From Gorsachius magnificus (Eukaryota; Chordata; Aves; Pelecaniformes; Ardeidae): a DNA stretch of 64,000 nt. Positions 13,301 through 26,300 of this stretch are shown piece after piece. Every line of letters begins with the position of its first letter. The stretch's first letter is position 1. The stretch spans positions 10,745,385 to 10,809,384 of the forward strand of contig CM067084.1 in assembly GCA_034008185.1 (NCBI GenBank), read 5' to 3'. The notes beneath the pieces were generated by a model. The model was not told where the DNA came from. It ran no database searches and saw nothing but the letters and a program-made list of their open reading frames with translations. The translations under genes were made by a program, and so were the position numbers.

Positions 13301-15051
13301 TCCAATAGTTGGGTCAGCACTCGTACTTTTACCCTGATTATGTGAAGCCCCTGTGGAAAGATACAGTACATTCTAAAACATCTTTATTTTACTGTCTGCT
13401 GTGAGCGTACATATTTGAATGCTTAATTTACAGACGTGCTCAAGAAAGTGTTGATGCAAAGAAACCAGCTATTCATACATAACCCAGATCAAAGTGGTAC
13501 TTCTCCATAATGTGTGCTCTATAGCATCAGTTAAATAATTTAGAAAAACAACCTTCCCCAAAACATCTGTAAGTAATTTAAATTAAATTTTAAAAGTCAT
13601 GGCTGACTTTTGCATTGCTTTGCCTTTCTGCCTCTTCTGTAGTCTGAGTTTTGTTACCAAATGCCTCCATGTGTGCCCACCGCACTGACTATCTGAACGA
13701 TGGTGTCGATGCAGTAGGTGGAGGCCAGCAAGCACAGCCTCAGAACTGGGCAGGTGCAGAGAAGCCCTCCACACACTTTCAGCTGACAAGAAGCTACATA
13801 CAGCACGAAATTCAGGCCTCTGTGCCCTGCCCCTCAGTTGTGCTTGTTAGCATGGGCTTGCCATGCCATTGGCAGGGCTCACACGACATCAGTCAGCTTT
13901 TAGCAAAGGCACATCAGCTGGCACCTACCTGTCGTATACTGCACAAAGTCTACCCCATTACAGACACATCCATAATAAAAAATAAGTGTGAAGACTCGAG
14001 TTAGGTGCCTTTATGCAGATGTGATTCAACTGAAATGCCTTTTGGACTTGGGGTCAACACAGTTGCAAAGAGGCAGCAGCATCCTCTTTGCAGGAGGAAG
14101 AACAAGGGTGACGGAGCTCGGTATGAGCAGTCTCCATGAAGACGGAGCCACAGGGTTGCAGAAACAGACATATCATTTCTATTTACATTATCTGGGCATA
14201 AAAATGTTATGCTGTACAGTTTTTGCTCCAGCATGTGAGAAACAACCACCTCTGTGAGCAGCCCTGAACCAGAGCAGAGAGCAGATCCAGCTATCCGATA
14301 ATATGCTCACCATTTTTTTCTTAAAGAGGGGAATATTTCAGCTGGATCCCAGTTCAGCTCACTTCATAGTATTGCTTTGGGCAAGAACAAACAGTGGTGA
14401 TGAACTATTTTAACCTAATATTGCCACCAAACACTTTTTAATGTTGAAAGACACCCCGGCTTATGGTTTTGCTCAAGTTAATATGCATATACTGTAAAAA
14501 GATGTGCTCAGCACTTTGGGATTGCTCAGCATGCCAGATTAAGAAACTACCAGCAAACCCAAAGATTTTAGCGAGGCTGCTGTTTAGCAAGCCAACAGTA
14601 ATCCCAGTAATGATACCTTGGGGGAGTGAACAACTCTCTGTGAATCAGGACTGTAAGTCATTGCAGGACATGGTACGGTCCACTAAGCAGGAGCAAGGGT
14701 TAGGTAGGAAATCACAGCAAATGCAGTAGAATTTATGAACAAGTTTTGAAATGTCAAGACATTCTTTCACAAGCTTTTTGATGGACTGATAAAATGGTTG
14801 AAATTTGCTGTGGTTTTAAATGTTCTAATAACCGCAGTATGTCAGGTGGATTTTCACATTTGCCTTGAAGTAGATTTCAGTTATATGACTTTCCTCAAAA
14901 TAAGGAAGATAAAATAAAAGCAGAGATACAGTTGACATACCAGTGATGGAAGCAGAGTATACCTGAAGCTAATATTGATTTAAGTAGTCCAGTTTCCAGA
15001 TACTCTATTTCACTGTCCTTTTAAAAACAGAATAAATCCAAATTATCTTGA

Positions 15052-15065
15052 ATATATATATATAT
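15052..15065. repeat. (AT)n microsatellite
   Basis: A short uninterrupted run of alternating A and T inside AT-rich DNA. No function is implied. Confidence 0.85.
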
Positions 15066-18000
15066 TTAACCCATACTTTTAACTCCATGTATCTCACATT
15101 TTGATTGAAGCTGAAAAGTAGAAATGCAAGATACCATAAAAAGCATGAAACCATCTTGCAAGCTCCCTTCCTCATGAACTCCCACTGACTTCAGTGAAAT
15201 TATTATTGCTATTGATTACTAGAAATTACTATTGCCATCTTCTGGTGCAATTGAAAATTGGAAGTTGTTCTCATTAAAACATGTGTTGAGATTGCTGATG
15301 CTATCTAATGCTGGGAATGGCACCGTTCCTTTTGGAATTGAACATGAAGTGAATAATAGGTGTGTTTATCCTATAAATAAATAGCTGTGTTTCTCCCCAA
15401 AGCTTTTTTGTAAGTTTGGTGTGTACAGAACTCAGGTTGGGTCTTGGAAAACAGAAAGAGGAAGACAGTGATGGCGGATCAAGCTCACTAAACTTCTGCA
15501 CTTTTAATAAAATTCTTTTGGGACAATTTAATGGTTCAGTGTACTGCGTTTGGCTAATTTTCTAAGAATAATAAAAGTTTCTGTATACTACTATTGAGAA
15601 AAATTGCTATCAATGTTGTCTAGGCTTTTGAGGATTTGAACTCCATACCAAACGAAACATACACTAGCTTGCACCTTAAGCAGGTAATAGTCAAATGTCT
15701 GATGCCGAGAGCAAACATTCATGGTTCTAGACTGAAAAGCAGGAGGGAGACCTTCAGGCACATTCAAAATACCCTTGCGTAATTTTTAACCTCTGTGTGA
15801 AAAAAAACACCACGGCAGCCCACTTCAGAGCAATCCACTTGTCAAAATGACTCATAAAGATAATAAACCCCACCAATTCAGGAGTTAAATCTTTTCCTAT
15901 AAAAGGCTGCTAGAAGTGCAATACATATTTCAGGGTAAAGGATATTGACATATTTTTAAGTATTTTATAAATATTGCAACACTTCATGGCTGCAAACTAA
16001 AATGAACAAGTTTCAGCCTTGAAATAGGTCAATGAATATCTAGTCAGTAAGGATCAAGTCACCAGGGAATCTTACTTTATTTGGTGGCTTTATATCACTA
16101 TGTATATGCTTCCACGTAAGTACAACTTTCATGCACCAATAACTTTGTGAAATTTTATGGCCTGAATTATATACCCAAGGTGTTTTCAGGTTTTCAAATC
16201 CGCACATCTGTAAACTAATTATACAAAAGGGAATGAAAGGCGCTTGCTTACCTGCTTAGGTTCAGTAGACTGATTTCAGAGTTTTCAGAGACTTAATTTC
16301 AGGAGAAAAAATAAACACAGGACTTGTTCAAGAACCCACTGGGAGCTTTTCCACTGACTGCAGTGGCACTAAGTACATTATATATGTTCCTTTGTTAATA
16401 GGTTGTGCTACTTAAAGTCAAGTCTTAAATGACTGGAAATGATTCAGCAATAAAAGAGGTTTCTACAGGCTCTAAGATTAAATACATAATACCTTCAAAG
16501 AAGTGTGGGGGAATGAAAGGGGAAACAAAGAGAAAAATCACATAGGATGATAAACTGATCACTTTTTTTTCTTTCCAGATCTAATACCAGACTAGAAGGT
16601 AGTATAAAAAGTAGAGTAATTGTTATGCTTATCTAACTAAAGTACATAATATCTTAATGTTACAGATGCTCTATTGACCCAGAACAAAGATGCAATCTTT
16701 CTGAATTATAGGCAGGGATTGATCCAAAACAGTTTCTCAGTAGGAGAAAATCATGAGATATGCAAGGAGGTACCAAACTTTGGCTTGTTTGAATGAGACC
16801 TGCTCAGCCCAGGTCCTTCAGTTCTCCTCAGGACATCACCACAATCTTTGAATGGAAACTGCCTTACCTTTGCTCCACTGGCAAGCCTGATGAAGTAACC
16901 AAAGGGGTTGGTTAAGTCAGCCTTCCAGGTCCCCAAAGGGTGGCTTTCTAACATTTCTTTCTTTTTCCTTCAGCTGAGGATACTGTATTATCAAAAGACA
17001 GTGGATCAAGTTAGCACATTAGGTTGTGTTCCACAAAAACTGTCTTAGGTGGTCCTGACCCTCTCATACTCCTTCCATTCTCTTTCTCCTCCCTTGGTGT
17101 ACCCCTGAGAAGGGCCTCCCCTCCCTTACTCCCTTGGCTTGTGCACCCTGAAACACAGAGGGGCTGGCCCATATGGCTGAAACACATGCCCCAGGGAACT
17201 CCAGCCTTTCTTCAAGCAGGAGAGGAAGCAGTAAATTTCTAGAGAAGAAAGCTGAAGTGGGTCTGTGCAGAATTATTGGTTGTATGACAAGAGCCTTGCA
17301 ACCTGAATTCGATTAACTACAAGACAGATAGATCTTTTACCCTCCATAAATTATGCATTATCAGGCAGCCACTTAACTGGTACTCTTGAGTTTTAACCAA
17401 ACCCCATTAGAACTGAAGAACAGAGCAAATTTTTTCTGGCCTTCCTTTCTTGAACACCTTCGCTCTAAGGCTGCTTCTGAATTTTATCTGCTAGCTGGCT
17501 GCATACACTGTGCATTTGCTATTAGGTCTAGCCAAACGATCAGTTAACTCTGATTCTGTCTTGCTTATAATTTATAATTGTAATCTAAATAAAATATAGA
17601 CAATGAGTTATATTTTGTAAGACTCTTTTAACCTATTTTACATTTATTTTCAGTTTCAGGAATCAATTTCATTGCCTGAAGTGACAGAAAAAATAGCACT
17701 TTTTATGTCCCCGATGTATTAATATTTATCTTTTCTTTCTTAATTCATGTACATTTGTTATGGCTGATGCTGTACTGGTCCTCTGAACCATGGATAGAGG
17801 AGTTCTCAAGTGTCATCCCTTGGTTCTCATACATTCTTCCTTCTCCTGGTTTAAACCTCTAATCAGCCTACCTACCTCCTGCATTGACACCCCTGGTCAC
17901 ACAGCATTCATCCACCAGGAAACAGGGGTCATCCTGAGTATTTAAGAATTTTTTTAAAAGGCATTCATTATTTTTTTATTATTGAAGCAAATCAATTACT

Positions 18001-21000
18001 CTAATTTTAAAGTTTTGCTGGATCTGAGTCAACCATTACCATTGCCTATCATCTGCCAAAGACACATCAAACAAAAATTTAAAACTCTCATGGATGCCAA
18101 ATATTTTGGCAGCCATACAACAGTCTCTAAAAAACCTACTTAATTTTTCATAGCAGTCAGTGTTTTCTGAAGTTAATCTATTAAATACACAATTACTTTC
18201 AAATAACAGTAAGCCAATGACTTGAACCCTTCGAAGCAACACAATTAAAGTTGAAGAAGGCATTGCCGGAAGGGGTCTCTGAATGTCCCCATCACAGCAA
18301 GGGCTCCTGCCGGTGCAGCAAGTCTCCACAGAGCTGGATGCTTTACAAATTCAGAACGAAAAGGTGGTTGCTGTTCCAGACCTTTAAAAAAGTATTTAAT
18401 TTTCTGTATTGTGGCCGCTTCATTTTCTATGAAAGACCGATAAAAATTGGCTACCTTCCAATACCATTTCCCCAAGGTTTTTCAATAGAAATATATATTA
18501 CCCAGATGATGTGGTTTGATTGTCATCTTGATTCCAGCACTGGCACTGCAGGTCATTTTAGGAGAGGATGGTTACTTCCCTGCTTCTCAGGTTACCCATA
18601 TACAGAAAGGAAAAAATAATGTCCTTTTAAGTGCCTTGAGATCTATGGCTTCCTTGTAAGCAGTTATTATTTAGAAACAACAATGGAAAATGCTTTAAAA
18701 TAATAAAACAATATTTGAGCACTTCTGAGGAAGATTTTTTGTTACTCTTCACTCCCATGCACAACAAGGTATGACAGCAGCAAAGAGGAGGTTGGTTTGG
18801 ATTTTTTGTCCCCCCACTCAGTACACTTACCATCTCTTTCTCTCTCCTCACTTTCCACTACATTTTCTACTTAATTTTTATATGTCTTCCATTTTAATGA
18901 CTTTTCCTTTGCCATTACCCTTCTTGTTGATGTAAAGGAGCATAGACTAAAGTTCTGCATAAAATAAAATTAAATAAAAACTCTAAGTATAGTACAGAAA
19001 ATTGTCCTGTTACTGACATACAGCATGCCCTAACCAATTTTGTCAGAACCCCACTCCTTTTTCAAGGTCTGGTCTATATATCGTTTTCCTCTGCCCCTCA
19101 CCAGCACCCTCTTTTACTAGAAAGCATGGGCAGAAGCAGTTTTCCCAGATACACCCCTAAGGTCTGGGAAGAAGATGCATGTTTTCCTCATGCCCCTTTG
19201 AAAACTCAGCTCTCACATCCATTCATAAAATCAGTGATTTAAAGCAAGGAGAGGGACTTACCAAGGCTTTAGCCATTTGGAGGGTCTAGGTAGGACTTAC
19301 CGTTTCATTTTACACCACTGATCTCTTGCATTAAACAGGCAAAGACAACTAAGGTGAGCAGAGGAAGAAGAGCGAAGAAGTTAACCTGGTGCTGTTTTCC
19401 TGTTAAGAAAGGGCCTATGTAGCATTTCAACAGCCTTATGAAGAAAGGTCTTTAGGATGCTTAGGGCATGAGACAGAAAAGAGACAGCAGACTGATGGGG
19501 ATTTAGTAGAAATTTGCTAGTACACGTACACTGTCCCCTCAACACCTTCCCAAATCTCCTCCTGTCGCAACACGTGGTTGTTTCCTGGCTTTTCTATTCA
19601 GAATAGTTGCTTCAAGAGAAAACAAATGGAGGACAAAAAAACCCACATAAAATCATTTGTACTCAAACAAAAGCAGATTTTCATGTGGGAAAAGGGGAAA
19701 AATTGAGGTGTTTGGGACCTGAAAGACAAGAAATCATTCACATACATGCTGCTGCATGTTTCTGCATGTTCCTCCTTTCTGTGACTGTGTTGTAGTGGTT
19801 TCTCACGTTACTAAATATTTGTAGATACAGGCTACCTCTTAAGCTTCCCATTTAAAACTTTTGCTTATTAGCATTCAAAATTCCCGAAAAATAAGTTTTG
19901 TGAAGGCATGAAAATATTTTGCTAAATCAGCTGGCTCTAGGGTTTGCAAACTGATTGGAGAATATTTCACCATTCTTATCAATGTAAGCACTATTTTGTA
20001 CATGACAATAATAAATTAAAACAAATGCTCTGAAATAACTTACATTACAAAATAAATAATAGACAAGTATTACATAAATATAGCCTGTGTGGTCTTTACT
20101 TTATAAAGAAAATTCACCACAGTAAATGTAAATGAAGATTTGTTTGTAAAATATCTATTGGAATGTGGATTTTTGCTGTGCATTCAACTGTTGTTTCCAT
20201 CACTGTAAAAATACCTCTTTTTCACAAGCTTTTCTGGCTTTATTTTCCTGAAAACCTTATAACCTTTATCAAAAGTAATGTTTCATTCAAACAAATCCTT
20301 CGCAAGAGAACAATAAATATTTTCTGTATTATTATATTGCTAAAAAGAAGATACCATGTTTGTCAAAGAAAACATGACACATTGGAAGTCAGCTACATTT
20401 TCAATAATCCCAGTTTCTGTGTTGCACATAGAAGCCTTGTGAGTTTGGTTGGTTGAAGAGCCGGGGCAGGGGGCTGCAGGGTTGGGTTTTTTATGAACAA
20501 ATGTAATATGGATTCATGACAAGTCTTATACTAGATTTAGTGAAAGGAAGGTTGCTTTCCTTTGTTATTTGGTGGTACAGTTATACTTGTATTTGGAATG
20601 TTATTCAGCTTGTGGTACTGGACATGATATTATTATGTAGAGTAGGCTTATAAACATACATTAATCCTTTTTATAAGTAGGCTTTGCACAACAGAAAAAA
20701 TATTTTTGGTGCAGGAAAAAAAAGAGTCTCCTTGTCACTATTGATGATATCTCCCGTAAAGAAATATATTTTTATTAGGCACTATGTATTCAGTAAGGTA
20801 AAACTTCTAAATAAAATACATTGACAGTTTCACTTTAGAAATAAATATTGACAGCTAATAAGTACCTGGCATCGTGGGAAGCAGAACTGAAGCAGCAATA
20901 ATCAGATGAAATTGCAGTAAGAAAAAATAAACCACAAGAGAAGACAATGAACACACTAAGTTAATACTCATGATAATAATTTAACAAACATATTGTAAAA

Positions 21001-21202
21001 ATGAGAGGGGGAAAAGAGCTTGTTTCAATATAAAACAAGCACAGATGATTCAAGACTGACAATATCAAGTGCATCTTCAGTGGTAATAAGATTATGTGCG
21101 GTTCCTGGAAAAGTTCTCATTACTTTTGGTCCAAATTGGTCTTTCATGGGCCTATTTCCACACCCGTAAGCTTATTAAGAGTTTGAGGTATTTTTCACTG
21201 GG

Positions 21203-21219
21203 AAAAAAAAAAAAAAAAA
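21203..21219. repeat. Poly(A) tract
   Basis: Seventeen consecutive A. No processed-pseudogene body or target-site duplication is recognised upstream, so it is treated as a simple homopolymer. Confidence 0.85.
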
Positions 21220-23341
21220 GATTTCTTATGATATGACATGATTTCCCAATCAAAGAAATTCTGTGTTTATGGTTGTGCTGCTATGCCTTTCCACCACAGC
21301 TTCAGAAATAGGGACGTTCTCTTGGCTGGCTGGAGAGGAAAAGAAAAAAAACCACACTAGAAATCAAGAAAAACCTCCAAACTTTTTATTCCTGTAACAG
21401 CTTCCTCATCCTCTATTTTTTTATTGGCTTTCTATACTCACTGAAGTTTCACAGATTTGGGTTCTCCTTGGCTGGGTGCCCAAACAGCCGGTAACGCTAT
21501 GAGCGTTCTCTGCAGAATGTTTTTTGCATCTTCTGCAAATAATACAAGCTCTGGTTTACCCTTCCCTCCCTTCCTCTACCTGAATTCCCCCTTACTTCCT
21601 CTGACAATTTTCATTTTGGAAGGGCAGTGGGTGTGCATATGGGATGCTATCCTGTGCACTGCATTAATCAAACTTGGAGGTGGGGATGGAATTTGTGGCT
21701 GAGATTTATTTTTTCTTATTGACTGTTCAGAAGAGATGGCTGGTTTGAGAGTGGGTATTTTGCCTTCTCCTCACCAGGAATCCCAAAGATCAGCTTGGAC
21801 AAAAACTTTCTGCTGCAATGGGGGACCATTGCAGACACCAATTCTATGGCAAGCTCAGGTCCTTCATACGCTACGACTGGTCAGAAAGAGAAGGCTTTCA
21901 CTTCCCAGTCTTGCATGCAAAGGAAGCAGAGCAATAAGGAAGAATGTCAGTGAAATATAAAGGTAGGAGAGCAGCTGTTGCCCTCCATCAAGGAATAACT
22001 GGACAAGTTATCTCCTTGTTGCTAGATGCGGCATTAGATAAAGCTCTGGGGTTTTTGTTTGGTTTTTTTAGTGTTCGTCCTCATCTGCCCAAAATGACAG
22101 CATACTACAGGTAAAACCACACATACACTTTTTTTTTTCCCCCACAAACCAGTATTTTTTTCTCCCTTTGCACTAGCCCTGTAGAGCAAACACTTCTGCA
22201 CCACAAGTGAACTAGTTTCTTTCCATTCTTACGCATAATATTCTCTGAGCTGCATGCAAACCTCCATTAACTGTGATTACTATCAGCAAAGGATAAACCT
22301 ACAACCATCAGATCCCCAGGCTTTGTAGCCTACCATCACCTTCTACTTCTATGGTATTTAAAACCTACCACCCCTAAAGCACAATTGGAAGTCTAGTTTA
22401 ATTAATCCTTTTCAAAAAGAAGCCATTGGTTTGCTCCAACTTGTTTCATGCACTACAAAGAACAAACCCGAGGCCATTCTCTCCTGGTTACCACAACATG
22501 ATAGCATGCACTTACACTGGGCCATCTGGCTATCTAATTGTATCTTGTAAGCATGAATCTAAATGAAATGTTTCTGTTTGTGGATAGCGCACTTTGAACA
22601 ATGAAAATAGCAGATGATCATTCACCAAACCAATATTACATTAAAACTTTATAATAACAAGCAAACTCATGCTGGCAAACGCCGTCTAATAACATTCTGT
22701 CATTCATCTTAATTAGGAGCTTGTGATAAATTTGATGTTCTTCTCTTTGTATACATATCCCTTTTAAATGTACTTGCTTTCCTTTTAAGATTTAGGTTTT
22801 CTTTAGAGATCATTAGTCATTGTGTTCAGACAAGGAAAATAGGGAACATAAACAGCAAAACATGTTAACTCTTCCATGCAGTTCACAAACGCAGTGGATC
22901 ACACTAAGAGAACATATCCAAGAAAACATGTAACAATTAAAGGTACGCCTTTCCAGAAGAAAAAGGAAGACTTTTAAATCTTTTTACGTTAATGTTACAA
23001 AGGGTTGATGTCCTCCTCTTAGTATAGAACCTGAATAATTTGATAAATTATTCAAATAATTTGTAGAAATATTTGTAGACTCTAAGAGAAATTCCACCCC
23101 ACCAGTAGGCATCAGATATTTTGATCTACGTCGTCTCATGCTGACCCACCTGAGACACATTCCTCGAACCACCAGTGTCAGTTATCTAAGAGTTTAGGGG
23201 GTGCTGTTAAGCACAACCCAGAAACTGTATCATCATCAGGTCTTAGGATGGCTTTTAGGGGAGTACTGTTAGTCATACATGTTTGTGGTAAGAATAAAAT
23301 TGTTGAAAATGTTTTGAAGAGATATCACAAGCTATCAAATT

Positions 23342-23377
23342 AAAAAAAAAAAAAAGAAAGAAAGAAAAGAAAAGAAA
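23342..23377. repeat. A-run followed by (GAAA)n
   Basis: Thirteen A followed by GAAA/GAAAA units make a 36-bp purine-only simple repeat. It could be the expanded tail of an old retroposon, but no body is recognised on its left. Confidence 0.85.
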
Positions 23378-26300
23378 GTGGGAACAATTGAAAAATGTTA
23401 TATATACACCCAATCTACAAAAGCTGAAGAATCTGGCTTGTGAGGGAGACACAAATCCCTAGTCTGTTGGGATCCAATCTTTGTAGACTCAATTTTCATG
23501 CTGGATTAACTCCTGATGATGACTTCAAAAGGACCAGGTTTTCACCTCAAGTGTTCAAAGAGAAACTGAAAAGAAAAAAGCCCACACAAGACTCCTCAAC
23601 CTGTTTTTGATGTGGAATGTGCTGCGCAGGATGCCTGGGACTCACCGAGCAGCCCTGATCCTCTAATCTACATTGTGCAAGGAAAGGACTTTGAAATGCA
23701 TTTGGCGGTGCAGAATTATTTTGTGGTGCAGATGATTATGTAACCCGATATAACCTTTTTTATAATTTAAAATGTAATCATCAGATTCTGTACAAGGGAA
23801 ATATAGCCAAAATATGTGGGATAACGTCTTATTTACAGCATCATATATATCTGCAAAGATATGTCTGATGTGTACTCCGCGGATTACTCGAGTGTACACA
23901 GTTTTAGAGATAACTTAGCTACATATATTATACCGGTATATTATATTTTTATTCTTAAATATCTCATTCTACAGCTTTTGTGTACTTCAAGCTTTCTGTA
24001 TTTTAATTTTCTTGTCATGTTTAAAGCAATATATCAGTCTGAGCTTCATATTTAAGTCCAAACATGGAACAGGTGCATCTTTATTTTTGACTAGGAAACA
24101 TTAGGCTCTGTATCAAAAGCTGACTAAAATCTTTTCAAAATAGAGTGCTTGTTACAGGGGAGCAAATTACAACAACAACAAAGAATCACATTTCCTATCT
24201 TTCAGCAAAGCGGAGGCGGTAATGATTCTTCTAATGGTAAGATGATAATTGTCATGTAATGTTATAATATCTTTGCTTGGAGGTGCTTTGTATTTTCATT
24301 TTTTATCACCTTTTCAGAAAGGCTACACAAGCTATGAATTAGGTATTATACAGCATTTGGGCAAGCAGAGTGTGAATGCTGCCCAAACTCACCACCGAGC
24401 CAGGCACTAGAAAGTTCATTTCATGTCAGGAGCACATCATTGAAGATTCCAGCCAGAAATCAAATGGATACCTAAGGATGAAAGGTGATGATAACCTTGA
24501 AGATTAAATGAAGAAATGTTTCAGAACACAATACCACATTTTCTAATGAAATGACAAAGTCGTTTCCACTTTGGAAAGTGTTTTTGACAAGGCTCCGCAT
24601 TTGAGGTTAATGTCTGCATCTAAAGGGCAAGCATTATGGAATAAGAGAAAAGTTGGTTCAGAAAATTACAGACCAAATAAGGAAAAATGAATGAGAAGAT
24701 TTAAATGGGTCCATAGAACAGTAAATAATAAGGAATCATAAAAACAAATATTTTTTTTCATTTAAACGCTAATATCACCTTTGTCTTCTAGAAATAAAGA
24801 AAATTAATAGGAGCAACATAAATGTACTTAGATCAAGCTCAACAACCAGTAGCTACCAGCAGGATATTTACCGCTTTGTAACCAAAGGGGACATTGCATA
24901 TCTATGTAATGTTGCAGCTCTTTGGGCTGAACTAAACAACATCCCACAGTTGTTCCTGTTACTGGTTTACTCTACTCCATTACCCTGAGGTGAAGCTGGA
25001 ACATCCGGGAGTATAAACAGGGAAAGAAGAGTGCTCCTCCGTACAGGGGTGCTTCAGCTCAAACAGTGTGTGATTTGGTATGGAGCCAAACACGCCAAAC
25101 CCCAAAGCCCAGGTCTGTGTCCTCTCTCACCCAACAGCCCCTGCTGTGGACATTCAGGTGCATCTTTCACCAAAGCAATGGTGTGGATGGAAAATACACA
25201 GATGCAATAAAATAAATTGTTCTGGGCTGACATTCATTGTGATAACTTTTCTGAAATCTCTCCCAGACCTTTGCACCCAAGTTGTTTGGCATCGCCGCTC
25301 AGCTTAAATGCTGGTAGGTACAGGTAGAGCAGTATGCTCCCGTCCTTCATGACTCTGCTCAACAGCATGCAGATACACTGCTAAAAGCTGCCTTTTAAAT
25401 GGTTCCTGTTCAGGTGTGAGAGAGAGGAAGGGTTGGGGAAGCTGGGGGGTAGCTGTAGGAAAGGGAAGAGCAGAAGACGAGAAACGGGGGTTTGGGTATC
25501 ACCCTATTGCCGAAGAACTGAACTAACATACTTGTAAAATTATTCCTATGATAAATCAGTTTTCACATATTTATCACTAACTCTCTTTTTAAAACAGCAT
25601 AAAGTTTACCAGGCATATGCCCTACAAATGAAGCAATTTTCCCATCTTAGATTTACAGGAGCATACTCTTTATCCATAGGCCCTGACAGAACTAAGCAAA
25701 CAGACTCATTGCTCCCTTGTGAGACAGGTTATCCCTTAGTAAATTAACTGCTGCAACACTTGGGTTTTCACTTATTCAGTCTGAGCCCATCCATAGAAAC
25801 ACAAAAACAAATGCAGGGACCCCCGGTACAACCAGCATTGCCATGTTTGTGAAGGTGGCTGGGGCACCAGTAGGGCTGGGGGCCACCCCCAGGCTCTTCC
25901 CAGGCACAGCGAGGAGGTGGCACCCATAGAGAGGCAGCCACCCTCACCTGGAAGCTGCTTAGGATGGGCACAGTTGTGCAACACTGCTTGGCATCATCCA
26001 CCCAACAGCAAAACCCCACACTTCCCCATCTCTCTCCATGCAGGACTAAGGCGGCGTGTCTATGAAGCTGGGCTTAACAAAGGCAAAAGGCAATGTGTTT
26101 TCACCCAATGCGTGCCTGCAGGAGCCTACTGCTACATGGTTTTGTGGGGATTTAGGTGACCAAGGGGTATAGAAGAAGGTGAGATAGGACCAGTGCCTAT
26201 TGGAGGGGTTGGCTCTGGTGTAACTTCTGCCCAGGGATGTCCCTGAACTGCTCTTTGCCACCACACGGCAGGCGAGAGGGAAGAGACTAGAAATAGAAAA

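Larger units (their letters stand above)
10342..23341. other. 13 kb AT-rich DNA, no recognised gene
   Basis: No RNA gene, mobile element or ORF with family resemblance is recognised. Low-complexity items include an A run near 12219, an (AT)n tract at 15052-15065 and a 17-A run at 21203-21219. Two consensus-like minus-strand splice donors lie at 16254-16255 and 16866-16867; the second is part of a candidate exon at 16868-16973 described in the findings. Many shared short motifs with T-rich tracts suggest ordinary intronic or intergenic sequence. Confidence 0.6.

Noticed and set aside
15230..15250. CTCF-like word TGCCATCTTCTGGTG
   Set aside because: Only a partial match to the known CTCF core; a single imperfect site is expected by chance in 64 kb.
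16254..16300. Minus-strand donor CAG|GTAAGCGCC
   Set aside because: No pyrimidine-rich acceptor lies at a sensible distance and two of three frames are closed, so no exon is proposed.
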